Of a stretch of 41,264 bases of DNA, positions 24,902 to 36,412 are shown in pieces. The stretch is from a gamma proteobacterium endosymbiont of Lamellibrachia anaximandri (GTDB lineage Bacteria; Pseudomonadota; Gammaproteobacteria; Chromatiales; Chromatiaceae). Each line of letters opens with the position of its first letter. Position 1 is the first letter of the stretch. The stretch covers positions 1 to 41,264 of the forward strand of contig JAESPD010000033.1 in assembly GCA_016756855.1 (NCBI GenBank), given 5' to 3'. The translations under genes and the position numbers were made by a program. The notes under the pieces are model-generated. The model was not told where the DNA came from, searched no databases, and worked only from the letters and a program-made list of their open reading frames with translations.

Positions 24902-27619
24902 ATGCATCCGCAAGGTGTAGCTGCTTTTCCCCACTACTATGTGGGAGTCAACTCTCTGACAGAACTGGCCACGAAAGATGACCGGATCTGCGTTCTCAAC
25001 ATCACTGGCGGCGAGAGCCGTACCGTAACCCCGGTGAGCCACGTCTATTCAGGCGGCAATATCGTCTGTGGCACCGCGCCTGGGCGTTCCGGCTCCAAAA
25101 TGAAGACCTCTACCGGTGATATCCCGGTCTATGACAATGTGGCCGAGGCGGTGGATGACGGCCAGGAATTTAACGTGGTGGTGGTCTACCTGCCGCCCTC
25201 CGGCGTGCGCGACGGCGTACTCGAAGCGGTGCGGGTCAATCCCAATCTGACGAAGATCGTCATACTCACCGAGAAGGTGCCGGTACGTGACGCCCGCATC
25301 ATTCGCGCCATCGGTCAGATGCACGGCATCGATATCTTCGGCGGCAACTGCCTGGGCCTGGCTGACTCCCACAACCATGTTCGTATCGGCGGTGCCTTGG
25401 GTGGCAGCGCACCGGAGGAGTCACTACTCCCCGGATCTGTGGCCATCTACTCCAACTCCGGCAACTTCACCACCACCATTGCGGTCTACCTGGCGACCGG
25501 TGGTTGGGGCACTACGGTCTCCTTCTCCTCCGGTAAGGATGTCTATATCCACTACGCCGCACAGGAGTGGACCCACGCATTCCACAACGATGATCGTTCC
25601 AAGTCTGCGGTGATGTATATCGAGCCGGGCGGCTACTATGAGCATGATCTCGAATTCGACAAGCCGGTGGTTGCCTGTATCGTGGGCCGCTGGAAGGCGA
25701 AGCTGACCAAGGCATGCGGACATGCCGGCGCCATCGCCGGGGCCGGTGATAACGCTCTGGCCAAGGAGGAGTGGTTCATGGAGAAGTTTGGCGTGGACGC
25801 CATCTTCACCCCGGAAAACCCGGTCTGCTCCGAGAAAGGCGCCGTGGTGGTCAACATATCCCATATCCCGGATGCCATGACCGCCGTGATGGCGAAACGG
25901 GGCGCCAAGCCCGATTTCGACTCTGTGGGCGATCTCTCCCTTAAGTGCTGGTTCAGCAACAACCAGGGCATTGATCTGCCGGACACTCTGAAACCGCCGG
26001 TCGTCGAGGCGATGGCTCCCTACAACGCTCAGATTGCCGGCCTCGGCGAACAGGTGGGCACGGTCTTCCCACGCCAAACCATGAAGGATGCCTCCGGCGC
26101 CTCCATGATGGACCCCAAGACTCAGGTGACCAAGATTCACGGCACCAGCGTACTGGACGCCTCCACCCACGCATTTGAGGAGAATCTGGTACAGAGTCTG
26201 ATTCGCGAGTACCCGGATGAGAATGGTACAGCTTTGGCCAACGTCGCCCTGAATACCTTCGTCAACCAGAGCGGTAAGGTCGGGCTGGCCGCCGCTGACG
26301 CCTCCCGTGAGGCTGGCAACAGTCCCAATACTGCACTCTCTGCGGCAGTCGCCATGGTGGGGCCGAAACTGGTAGAGCAGGCACGTACTGTCACCACTGC
26401 GCTGGTAGAGTTGTTCAAGAAGAGTGGTCTGGAGGATCCGTCAGACGTGGGATTCAATTTCAGCACCCAACTGGAAGCTGCGGACGCCGGGGTATTCCTC
26501 ACGGACTACTCGGGTCGCTGTAACGTCGCCATGTTGGAGGCGATCGAGGCCCGCGGCGCCAAATCAGTATTCATCGACTTCCTCAAGGCCCTGGAACAGA
26601 AGGGTGGCGGCAAGCTAAGCTGCAGCGTACTGGTCGCTGCCATCACCACCCATCTGGCCTGGAAGGCACTGATGCGCAAGCGTCTATCGGTTACCACCGT
26701 CAGTAACATGCCCTGGCACTTCCGGGTATTCAGCACCCTGATCGGCTCAGCCGCCACTGCAGAGAACCAGGAGAGGCACAGCTTCTGCGGCGTAGCCAAC
26801 AAAGAGCTTATGAGCAGCTGGAGCTTTACCGAGACCGCCCATCTGGCCCTGCTCGGTAATCGCCCGGATATAGAGGCGCTCTACGCCTTTTCCGTCCTGC
26901 TTGGTCTGATCATCACCAACGGTCCTGGCACCATCTCCGCTCAGGGGGCAAAGGGTGCGGTCAGCGCAGATGGCCCCGAGGCCCCGGAACGGGTTCAGGT
27001 CAACAAGAGCTATATTGGCTTTCTGACTCACACAGGTTACGCCCACGGCGGCAACGGTTTCGAGGCTATCGCCTTCCTGCTGGACCGCTTCCGTGATTCT
27101 GGCCTGGGCAGTCCCGGCGACTCCGGCCACGGCATGGATCTGGCCGCCATGGCCACCGACTACGCCAAGGAGTACAAGGCGTACAAGGCCAAAGCCAAGG
27201 CGGTAGGCAATCTCTCCTACGCAAAGATTCCCTGCGTGAACCACCCGGTCTTCAAGGGCGAAGATATCAACTACGATCCCCGCGAGGTGTTCGTCAACGA
27301 TCTGTTCAAGGAGCGCGGCAACTATAACGTCTTCCACGAGTTCTACCATGAACTGGTCAACGCCCTGTTCAAGACCGGCGTCAGCCGCAACGTTTACTGC
27401 GTCAACGTGGATGCAGTGATCGCAGTGATTCTGCTGAAGATGCTGTGGCAGCCTTACGCGAATGGGGAGATCAGCGATTCGACCATGGAATCAGCCGCCT
27501 TCACCACTTTCCTGTTTGGTCGTATGATCGGTTCAGCAGCAGAGATTGATGACCACACCAATCGTGGACGGAATATGGACACACGGACAGCTGCATCCCG
27601 CTGCTCCTACGTATCATAG
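24902..27619 (+). CDS. aclA: ATP-citrate lyase large (alpha) subunit, long type II form
   Basis: The catalytic subunit of ATP-citrate lyase. Residues 1-330 are SucD-like, with the phosphorylated His 274 in ACGHAGAIAGAG. The C-terminal part is citrate-synthase-like: FLTHTGYAHGGNGFEAI, NHPVFKGE, and SRNVYCVNVDAVIAVILLKM. At 905 residues it is about 300 longer than the 600-610-residue AclA of green sulfur bacteria. The extra sequence lies between the two parts, roughly 350-640, and reads as intact coding sequence without low complexity. This long form is the so-called type II enzyme known from tubeworm symbionts and magnetococci. GAGGGAG lies seven bases before the ATG. Confidence 0.93.
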   Translation: MHPQGVAAFPHYYVGVNSLTELATKDDRICVLNITGGESRTVTPVSHVYSGGNIVCGTAPGRSGSKMKTSTGDIPVYDNVAEAVDDGQEFNVVVVYLPPSGVRDGVLEAVRVNPNLTKIVILTEKVPVRDARIIRAIGQMHGIDIFGGNCLGLADSHNHVRIGGALGGSAPEESLLPGSVAIYSNSGNFTTTIAVYLATGGWGTTVSFSSGKDVYIHYAAQEWTHAFHNDDRSKSAVMYIEPGGYYEHDLEFDKPVVACIVGRWKAKLTKACGHAGAIAGAGDNALAKEEWFMEKFGVDAIFTPENPVCSEKGAVVVNISHIPDAMTAVMAKRGAKPDFDSVGDLSLKCWFSNNQGIDLPDTLKPPVVEAMAPYNAQIAGLGEQVGTVFPRQTMKDASGASMMDPKTQVTKIHGTSVLDASTHAFEENLVQSLIREYPDENGTALANVALNTFVNQSGKVGLAAADASREAGNSPNTALSAAVAMVGPKLVEQARTVTTALVELFKKSGLEDPSDVGFNFSTQLEAADAGVFLTDYSGRCNVAMLEAIEARGAKSVFIDFLKALEQKGGGKLSCSVLVAAITTHLAWKALMRKRLSVTTVSNMPWHFRVFSTLIGSAATAENQERHSFCGVANKELMSSWSFTETAHLALLGNRPDIEALYAFSVLLGLIITNGPGTISAQGAKGAVSADGPEAPERVQVNKSYIGFLTHTGYAHGGNGFEAIAFLLDRFRDSGLGSPGDSGHGMDLAAMATDYAKEYKAYKAKAKAVGNLSYAKIPCVNHPVFKGEDINYDPREVFVNDLFKERGNYNVFHEFYHELVNALFKTGVSRNVYCVNVDAVIAVILLKMLWQPYANGEISDSTMESAAFTTFLFGRMIGSAAEIDDHTNRGRNMDTRTAASRCSYVS

Positions 27620-27645
27620 CTAACAGTTTGACGAAACAGTTCAAC

Positions 27646-27675
27646 CTGGGTCCTGCGGGCAATCGCAGGATCCAG
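27646..27675. terminator. 12-bp stem-loop between aclA and icd
   Basis: CTGGGTCCTGCG at 27646-27657 pairs with CGCAGGATCCAG at 27664-27675, with one G-U wobble and a six-base loop. It lies 26 bases after the aclA stop and 24 before the icd ATG. There is no U-tract. It could attenuate read-through, stabilise the acl transcript end, or mark a processing site. Confidence 0.45.
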
Positions 27676-27690
27676 ATGCAAATTTACTGA

Positions 27691-29931
<2,241 letters not shown>

Positions 29932-29948
29932 TTCTGTAATATATAACG

Positions 29949-29985
29949 GGAAGGTGGGAGCGGGGAGACACGTTCCCACTTTTCC
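29949..29985 (+). terminator. Probable rho-independent terminator after icd
   Basis: GGAAGGTGGGAG (29949-29960) pairs with GTTCCCACTTTTCC on the right (about 29972-29985), with two wobbles and one bulged T. A short T-rich stretch (TGTTT) follows. Its position 18 bases after the icd stop fits a transcription end for the acl-icd unit. Confidence 0.55.
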
Positions 29986-30030
29986 TGTTTGGTTGCGTGG
30001 TCGGGTGTTGTGTTCCTTTGGAGGTGGCAT

Positions 30031-30567
30031 ATGGTCGATATCGATGATCAATTGGTTGAGTTAATCAAAGAGTCCATCAAGCTGGAAATAAGCGGCAAAG
30101 GGTTTTATGAACGTGCTGCCGTTGTGACCGAAGATGAGCTTGGAAAAACCATGTTCAAACGGCTTGCCGTAGAGGAGGATGGCCACCTCGCAGTTTTGGA
30201 AAAGATATTCACTTCCATAACGGGTGGAGAAGATTGGCGGGACATCGCCGACAGGGAGATGCAGAAAAAAGGACCAGCGTCGGTTGTCGACCAGTTGGAA
30301 ACGGCTATAGCCAAGCGGGGAAAAGACAACAAGAATGCCAACGGCGCCGAAGCACTCAAGGTAGCGATGGAGATGGAGAGAAAGGCGATCCGTTTTTTTG
30401 AAGAGCTGCTCAAAAAGGCGAAAAACCCCAAGGTGCGTGAGTTGGCGGAATCCCTCGCCGATGAGGAGAGATTTCACTATGATCTGCTCCAATCTCAGCA
30501 CGATAGCGTGTTGAACATGGGGTATTGGATCGACTCCACCGATATTAGAATGGATAGCAAATTTTGA
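30031..30567 (+). CDS. Rubrerythrin-type ferritin-like protein 1
   Basis: A 178-residue ferritin-like four-helix protein, probably a di-iron peroxidase or iron-binding protein. Ligand-type motifs EEDGH and DEERFH sit about 100 residues apart, with additional Glu in KLEISGKGFYE and MEMERKAIRFFE, matching the spacing of rubrerythrin diiron sites. No rubredoxin CxxC domain is present. ATG 30031 is preferred over the TTG/GTG-type start near 29989 because GGAGG lies six bases upstream. It lies between the ATP-citrate lyase/icd genes and aconitase, next to a second protein of similar fold. This suggests protection of oxygen-sensitive iron-sulfur enzymes; that role is inference. Confidence 0.82.
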   Translation: MVDIDDQLVELIKESIKLEISGKGFYERAAVVTEDELGKTMFKRLAVEEDGHLAVLEKIFTSITGGEDWRDIADREMQKKGPASVVDQLETAIAKRGKDNKNANGAEALKVAMEMERKAIRFFEELLKKAKNPKVRELAESLADEERFHYDLLQSQHDSVLNMGYWIDSTDIRMDSKF

Positions 30568-30693
30568 CCTGGATACCCGTCAACTGTAGCCGTTGAGTCC
30601 CCCCTCCTCCACCCCGTCACTCCTCTGAAAAAGAGAAGAAGGGGTTCTACCAGAGAGCGGGGCCGAACGATTACAAAATGAGAGACAGAGATC

Positions 30694-31182
30694 ATGAGCT
30701 TCGAATTTAATGCCGATGAAGTCTTCGAGATGGCCGAGCAGATCGAGAGAAACGGGGCGGAATTTTACCGCAAGGCTGCCGGGACCGTTATCGGCGACCC
30801 AGCAGGCAGAGACTTCCTCATCGAGCTTGCCCGGATGGAAGAGGAGCATGAGGATGTCTTTTCGGACATACGGAAATCCCTGACGGATGAACAGCGGAAA
30901 TCGACCCTTGCTGATCTCAATAACGAGGCTATCGGCTACCTGCGCTCGCTTGCGGATACCCGGGTTTTTTTCCAGAAAGAGATAGATACATCCTCAATGG
31001 AGGAGATCCTGAAGGCAGCCATAATGACCGAGAAGGATTCGATCGCATTCTACCTGGGGATGAAGGATATGGTTCCCGAGAGAGGTGGCAAAGACAAAAT
31101 CGACCAGATCATCCAAGAGGAGATGAGCCATATCCGTCTCCTGAGTCAGGAGCTTATTACACGCAGGGGTGGACAGATATAA
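30694..31182 (+). CDS. Rubrerythrin-type ferritin-like protein 2
   Basis: A 162-residue ferritin-like protein with the same architecture as its upstream neighbour but clearly diverged sequence. Di-iron ligand motifs are IERNGAEFYRKA, MEEEHED, TEKDSIAFY and EEMSH. No rubredoxin domain is visible. The spacing of 126 bp to the previous gene and the weak Shine-Dalgarno (GAGA-type) leave open whether the two share a transcript. Likely role: peroxide reduction or iron handling. Confidence 0.82.
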   Translation: MSFEFNADEVFEMAEQIERNGAEFYRKAAGTVIGDPAGRDFLIELARMEEEHEDVFSDIRKSLTDEQRKSTLADLNNEAIGYLRSLADTRVFFQKEIDTSSMEEILKAAIMTEKDSIAFYLGMKDMVPERGGKDKIDQIIQEEMSHIRLLSQELITRRGGQI

Positions 31183-31322
31183 TGATCTGGAGTGCTTTCT
31201 CCCAGTAGAGTGAGGCGCGCGCTCAGAGTCAGCACTTTTCCCCCGGTCGTTGCCTCTACTTACAGCTGCGACCAGCAAGACAAGCTCCAGATCAATATTC
31301 TGCTCTCCTCCGGAAGAACATT

Positions 31323-31601
31323 ATGCATGAAGATGAACACCGGCAATCGCAGTGGGCGTGGCTGGAGCATCCCGATTCCACATTCGAGTTGCATAGCACC
31401 GAACGGAGAGCATTTTACGCGTGGCAGGTGGCCGACAAGGAATGGTCGAAGGCGACCTGCGGCTTGGACGCCAAGGGCAGAAAGCAAAAGCAGTCGAAGA
31501 AAAACAGAAAGGCGCTGAAGGCATTGGAAAAACGCCTAAATATGGCGGCTAAGGCGTATGAAATGGCCAGAAGCAGGCTGCACGACGCCTGGTCTGCCTG
31601 A
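31323..31601 (+). CDS. Small hypothetical protein, Lys-rich
   Basis: I do not recognise this 92-residue protein. It is charged (Lys/Arg/Glu/Ala-rich), with a probable C-terminal helical segment (about 58-88) and no signal peptide or membrane helix. A GGAAG-like sequence lies about eight bases upstream of ATG. Codon use resembles the neighbours, which favours a real gene. It ends 106 bp before the 3' end of the convergent cyclic-nucleotide-binding gene. Confidence 0.45.
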   Translation: MHEDEHRQSQWAWLEHPDSTFELHSTERRAFYAWQVADKEWSKATCGLDAKGRKQKQSKKNRKALKALEKRLNMAAKAYEMARSRLHDAWSA

Positions 31602-31707
31602 ATCCCTGAGGGATGTCTGCCAAACCCGGGGTCCTGGAAACAAAGGCGCTACCCTATCGATTGTAAAGATGGAACAGCACCTTTAATGCGGCCCTTATTT
31701 TTAATGC

Positions 31708-32259
31708 TCAATAGCGCCCATGCTGGTGGTGGATATAATTACTCATTTCCACGTACTGCATGTTCATGCGCTTCGTGATCTCGTGTACCTCTCGGGCAAT
31801 GGCGCGCATCAGTTTGTAAACTATTTGCGGGTGCTCTTCCAGCAGGCTTTCAAGATGTTTCCTCTTGATTTGGAGGACATCTGTCGTGTCGTCCGCCTGG
31901 AGAGTGGCGCTGTGTTCCGAGCCATCCAGAAATCCCATTTCGCCGGCCATCTCTCCTTCCCGGATGCACGCCAGGGTGACATGCCCCCCGCCTCCAGTCG
32001 CCCTATTTACCTGCAGTCGTCCCTTGATTAACACGTAAAGGGAATCGTCCCTTTTTCCCTGTTCAATCAGGATTTGGCCTTTTTTCAGGGTAATAACTGC
32101 AGCGATTCCTGCCAACCGACCACATTCCCCGTCGTCCAACTCGCTTACGAAGGGTAGCTTGCAAACCGCATCCATATGTTTTTCTATGTTTCTTGCTCTT
32201 TTTTTCATTCCCTTTTTTGTTTCGGCTTGAGTTTCTTTCGGACTGCTTTTTTCTGCCAT
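31708..32259 (-). CDS. Cyclic nucleotide-binding domain protein without HTH
   Basis: A 183-residue protein with one Crp-type cNMP-binding domain. The beta-roll contains KKGQILIEQGKRDDSLYVLIKG and the phosphate-binding cassette GEMAGEMGFLDGSEHSATL. After the long helix the chain ends (MNMQYVEMSNYIHHQHGRY) without a helix-turn-helix DNA-binding domain. It is therefore not a Crp/Fnr transcription factor as it stands, but may be a sensor or partner of another protein. The N-terminal 30 residues are Lys/Glu-rich. The stop is real, with no obvious frameshifted HTH remnant downstream. It is convergent with the upstream small gene and divergent from acn. Confidence 0.8.
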   Translation of the reverse strand: MAEKSSPKETQAETKKGMKKRARNIEKHMDAVCKLPFVSELDDGECGRLAGIAAVITLKKGQILIEQGKRDDSLYVLIKGRLQVNRATGGGGHVTLACIREGEMAGEMGFLDGSEHSATLQADDTTDVLQIKRKHLESLLEEHPQIVYKLMRAIAREVHEITKRMNMQYVEMSNYIHHQHGRY

Positions 32260-32906
32260 AATTTAACCCTCGTCAGCTCAGCTTTAAATTTAAGTATCTA
32301 TAGACCTGTCTATCCCAATGAGCCACCCGCGGTCCTGTACTGGAATCCTTACCGTGGGTGTTTTCCCTCTTTCCCTCTTCCACTCTCAGCTTGTGAGGAT
32401 CGGTCCGGCCGGTGGAGGAGAGCACCGCATCGAATTTCTTCATCCGTTCCGAAAGCCCACACGGATATCATAGTGGATGTTTGTTACAAATTTAGAGAGT
32501 GAGTATAGCCGATGCCCTTTTCGAGTGTTCGTTGCGCTCAGAGTTTTTATACCAAAATGCAGCAAACCATGCCCATATTCCTTTTTTTGTTACGGTATTG
32601 TTACTGCAATGCCAGTATAATTGCTAAATTTCTGGTGTGGGTATCAGTCGTGACACATGAATGGCCCCTTCTCGGGCGTGCTCATGTCAATTTTTTACCC
32701 CTGTCAGCCTTGTCCAGTGCATTCGTGCATCGCTGCCGGGATTTTTTTGCAAGGGAAGGTTTGCGTGCCGCGTTCGGTTTCTTTATGGTATTTCTGCATA
32801 AACGGTAAGGGTGATACCTGAACAGGCTGGCTTTGGCCACATTGATGGTGGAACCTGCCCAGGCCACCGACGGTAATAAATTAACGAGTTCCTAAGGAGG
32901 AACCAA
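32260..32906. promoter_or_regulatory. 647-bp divergent intergenic region upstream of acn
   Basis: This stretch should hold the promoters of the cNMP-domain gene (minus) and the acn-pntAB operon (plus). A perfect TATAAT occurs at 32616-32621 on the plus strand, but no good -35 hexamer lies 16-18 bases upstream. Immediately before acn is a consensus Shine-Dalgarno (TAAGGAGG). A 98-codon frame at 32512-32808 lacks family resemblance and is not called. Confidence 0.35.
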
Positions 32907-34826
32907 ATGAAGCCTTTGAATTTGACGGAGAAAATCCTGCTCGACCACCTTGTTGATGGGGATGAGCTGCCCGCGCCCGGCACTGTGATCAAGATCAAGG
33001 TGGACGAGGCCTTCACTCAGGACGCCACCGGCACCATGTGCATGCTGCAGCTGGAGGCGATGGGCGTCAATCGGGTCAAGCCGCTCTCCGTCAACTTCGT
33101 CGACCACAGTATGTTACAGGTCGGGTTTCGTAATCCGGACGATCATGAATATCTGAAGACCGTGGCCCAGAAGCTGGGCATCGTCTACTCCCCGGCGGGA
33201 ACCGGCATCTGTCACTTCCTTAATATAGAAAATTTCGTCAAGCCCGGCATGACCGGCGTGGGCGCGGACAGTCACACCGTGAACGCTGGTGGCTGCGGCG
33301 CCATCTTCATGGGTGCCGGCGGTTATGACGTAGCCTTGGCCATGGCCACCGGCGAGTACAGCATGCCCATGCCCAAAGTGGTCAAGGTCAACCTCACCGG
33401 TTCAATACAGCCCGGCGTAATGGCCATGGACGTCATCCTCAAGATGCTGGAGATCAATGGCGTCAAGGGCGGCAAGGGCACTATCTTTGAGTACGGTGGT
33501 ACCGGTGTTGCCAGTCTATCCCTCACCGAGCGCGCGACTATCACCAATATGGGCGCCGAGATGGGCGCGACCACATCCATCTTCCCCAGCGACGAACGCA
33601 CCCAGGCGTTTCTTGAGGAGCGTGGACGCGGTCAGGACTATCAGCCGCTGGAGGCTGAAGATGGGGCTGAATACGAGCGTGTCATCGATATCGACCTCTC
33701 CGCCCTGGAGCCACTGATTGCCATCTACCCCTCTCCGGGCAATGTGGAGAAGGTGACGGACCATGTCGGCGCCAAGATCAACCAGGTCTCCGTAGGCAGC
33801 TGCACCAACAGCTCCTATGAGAACATCGCCTCTTTCGCCGAGTTGCTAAAGGGCAAGCGCGTCTCTGTAGACACCCTGCTCTACCCCGGCTCCCGCTCCG
33901 TGGCCATGCAGCTGGCCGAATCCGGTTACATGACCTCGCTCCTTCACTCCGGTGTACGCATCCAGGATAACGGCTGCGGCGCCTGCATCGGTCAGGGCGG
34001 TTCCCCGGTGAGCAAGGGCATCTCCCTGCGCACCTTCAACCGCAACTTCCCCAAGCGCTCCGGCACCGCCGACGCCGAGGTTCATCTGGTCAGCCCATTG
34101 GTGGCGGCAGCCAGCGCCATCACCGGCGAGATCTCAATCCCTCAAGCGGATGTAGAGATCAAACAGACGCCGGCGATCCTCGATATGGAATCCTTCATCA
34201 TGCCCCTGCCCCAGGAAGAGGCAGAGAAGGTAGAGGTCATCCGCGGCCCCAACATCATGGCCCTGCCGAATTTCGACCCGCTGCCCGATACCCTGAAAGG
34301 CGAGGTTCTGCTGAAGCTGGGGGGCAACATCAGCACCGATGACATCCAGCCCGCCGGCACCTTTCTGCCGTTGCGCTCCAACGTCAAGGAGTACGCCATG
34401 CAGGCCACCTTCAACCCGGTGGATCCGAGCTTCTCCACCCGTGCCTGCGAACACCGCAATGCAGGCGGTCAGGGCATTATCGTCGGCGGCGAGAACTACG
34501 GTCAGGGCAGCTCCCGCGAGCATGCGGCGCTCTGCCCCCGCTGGCTGGGCATCCGCGCCGTGGTGGTCTCCCAGTTTGCCCGTATCCATGTGGCCAATCT
34601 GGTCAACTTCGGTATCGTGCCCCTGACCTTCGCCAGCGAGGCGGACTACGCGAAGATCAACCAGGGTGACACAGTCTCCATCGGTGTCTCCAACCTTGAA
34701 GGGGATCTTTTTCTGGAGGTCAACGGCGAGCGGCTCCCGCTGAACCCGGCCTTCGAACCTGGTGACGTGGAACCCCTGAAGGCCGGCGGCGCGTTGCCCC
34801 TGTTCAAATCAACCTATAAAGGCTAA
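32907..34826 (+). CDS. acn: Aconitate hydratase, short (about 640-residue) type
   Basis: Aconitase interconverts citrate and isocitrate. The 639-residue protein belongs to the shorter aconitase group rather than the about 890-residue AcnA or 865-residue AcnB of most gammaproteobacteria. The [4Fe-4S] ligands are in GSCTNSS near residue 297 and CGACIG near 355-360. GADSHT lies near 115 and the swivel-domain motif GGENYGQGSSREHAAL near 530-545. The start follows a consensus AAGGAGG by about seven bases. It leads a three-gene unit with pntA (six-base gap) and pntB. Homoaconitase or isopropylmalate dehydratase activity is less likely given the reverse TCA neighbours and the fused swivel domain. 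Confidence 0.93.
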   Translation: MKPLNLTEKILLDHLVDGDELPAPGTVIKIKVDEAFTQDATGTMCMLQLEAMGVNRVKPLSVNFVDHSMLQVGFRNPDDHEYLKTVAQKLGIVYSPAGTGICHFLNIENFVKPGMTGVGADSHTVNAGGCGAIFMGAGGYDVALAMATGEYSMPMPKVVKVNLTGSIQPGVMAMDVILKMLEINGVKGGKGTIFEYGGTGVASLSLTERATITNMGAEMGATTSIFPSDERTQAFLEERGRGQDYQPLEAEDGAEYERVIDIDLSALEPLIAIYPSPGNVEKVTDHVGAKINQVSVGSCTNSSYENIASFAELLKGKRVSVDTLLYPGSRSVAMQLAESGYMTSLLHSGVRIQDNGCGACIGQGGSPVSKGISLRTFNRNFPKRSGTADAEVHLVSPLVAAASAITGEISIPQADVEIKQTPAILDMESFIMPLPQEEAEKVEVIRGPNIMALPNFDPLPDTLKGEVLLKLGGNISTDDIQPAGTFLPLRSNVKEYAMQATFNPVDPSFSTRACEHRNAGGQGIIVGGENYGQGSSREHAALCPRWLGIRAVVVSQFARIHVANLVNFGIVPLTFASEADYAKINQGDTVSIGVSNLEGDLFLEVNGERLPLNPAFEPGDVEPLKAGGALPLFKSTYKG

Positions 34827-34832
34827 GCGATC

Positions 34833-36401
34833 ATGGCGATGAAGATTGGTATCCCGAAAGAGTGCCACGAAGGGGAGCAGCGGGTTGCTGCAACCCCCGA
34901 GACTGCCGAGCGGCTGCAGAAGCTGGGCTTCTCGGTGGCCATCCAGGCGGGTGCCGGGGCTGAGGCAAACTTCAGCGACGATGCCTTCCGTGAGGCGGGG
35001 GTTGAGATCGTGGAGGAGGCCAAGACCCTGTGGGCTGAGTCCGATATCGTACTCAAGGTGCGCGCCCCGGATATCGACTGCCCAACCCGCCGGGACGAGA
35101 CCGTACTGTTGCGCGAGGGCGGCACCCTCATCAGCTTCATCTGGCCGGCCCAGAACGAGGAGCTGATGCAGAAGTTGGCCGCACGCAAAGCCACAGTGCT
35201 GGCCATGGACAGCGTTCCCCGCATCTCCCGCGCACAGAAGCTGGACGCTCTCAGCTCCATGGCCAATATCGCCGGCTATCGCGCTGTGGTGGAGGCAGCC
35301 AACCAGTTTGGCCGTTTCTTCACCGGCCAGGTGACTGCTGCAGGCAAGGTACCGCCGGCCAAGATCATGGTTATCGGCGCGGGTGTCGCGGGCCTGGCTG
35401 CCATCGGCGCGGCCGGCTCCATGGGCGCCGTGGTGCGGGCCTTCGACACCCGCCCTGAGGTCAAGGAGCAGGTGGAGAGTATGGGCGCCGAGTTCCTGAT
35501 GCTGGAATTCAAGGAGGAAGAGGACGGATCTTCCGGCACCGGCTACGCCAAGACCATGAGCAAGGAGTTCATCGAGGCGGAGATGAAGCTGTTTGCCGAG
35601 CAGGCGATGGACGTGGATATCATCATCACCACCGCACTGATACCCGGCAGACCAGCCCCTGAGCTGATCACTGCCGGGATGGTCGAATCGATGAAGGATG
35701 GCAGCGTCATCGTCGATCTGGCAGCCGAGCAGGGTGGCAACTGCGCCCTGACGGAACCGGGCAAGGTCGCCGTCAAACACGGTGTCACCATCATAGGCTA
35801 CACCGATCTGCCCAGTCGTCTGGCGACGCAGTCGAGCCAGCTCTACGGCACTAACCTGCGGCATCTGCTGGCCGACCTGACCCCTGAGAAGGATGGTCAG
35901 ATCGTGGTGGACATGGAGGATGATGTTATCCGCGGCGCCACGGTCATCAAAGATGGCGAGATCACCTGGCCGCCGCCGCAGATCAAGGTCTCGGCGGCCC
36001 CCGCCCCCAAACCGGCAACTGCGGCCCCGCCGCAGCCGGTGGAAGAAGAGGTAAAAAAGAGCGGCTGGGTCGGCGCAGTCGGCCTTGCCGTCGGTGGATT
36101 ATTACTGGCCGCTCTGGGCCAGGTCTCTCCGCCGGAGTTCCTGTCGCACCTCACCGTGTTCGTATTGGCCTGCTTCATCGGCTATATGGTGATCTGGAAC
36201 GTCACCCCCGCCCTGCATACACCGCTGATGTCCGTGACCAACGCTATCAGCGGCATCATCGTCATCGGCGCCATGCTGCAGATATCCAGTTCGAGCGGGC
36301 TGGTGGTAATACTGGCGTTCGTCGCCGTCCTGATCGCAACCATCAACATCGCCGGCGGCTTCTGGGTCACCCAGCGCATGTTGAAGATGTTCCAGAAGTA
36401 G
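34833..36401 (+). CDS. pntA: NAD(P) transhydrogenase subunit alpha
   Basis: Proton-translocating transhydrogenase alpha subunit; with PntB it uses the proton gradient to make NADPH from NADH. The 522 residues comprise an alanine-dehydrogenase-like NAD(H) domain (start [20 protein letters not shown]; nucleotide fold [20 protein letters not shown] near 175), a Pro/Ala-rich linker (about 385-405) and four membrane helices at the C-terminus. It is a single fused alpha as in E. coli, not split into PntA1/A2. It starts six bases after acn and ends eleven bases before pntB. NADPH supply to Icd is the obvious use here. Confidence 0.96.
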   Translation: MAMKIGIPKECHEGEQRVAATPETAERLQKLGFSVAIQAGAGAEANFSDDAFREAGVEIVEEAKTLWAESDIVLKVRAPDIDCPTRRDETVLLREGGTLISFIWPAQNEELMQKLAARKATVLAMDSVPRISRAQKLDALSSMANIAGYRAVVEAANQFGRFFTGQVTAAGKVPPAKIMVIGAGVAGLAAIGAAGSMGAVVRAFDTRPEVKEQVESMGAEFLMLEFKEEEDGSSGTGYAKTMSKEFIEAEMKLFAEQAMDVDIIITTALIPGRPAPELITAGMVESMKDGSVIVDLAAEQGGNCALTEPGKVAVKHGVTIIGYTDLPSRLATQSSQLYGTNLRHLLADLTPEKDGQIVVDMEDDVIRGATVIKDGEITWPPPQIKVSAAPAPKPATAAPPQPVEEEVKKSGWVGAVGLAVGGLLLAALGQVSPPEFLSHLTVFVLACFIGYMVIWNVTPALHTPLMSVTNAISGIIVIGAMLQISSSSGLVVILAFVAVLIATINIAGGFWVTQRMLKMFQK

Positions 36402-36412
36402 AGGTTTGATAG

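Noticed and set aside
32512-32808. 98-codon plus-strand frame upstream of acn
   Set aside because: No Shine-Dalgarno, no recognisable family, composition unlike neighbouring genes.
32907-34826. Homoaconitase or isopropylmalate dehydratase
   Set aside because: Both halves are fused with a swivel domain and the gene lies in an operon with pntAB near icd and acl; those enzymes are normally two-subunit.
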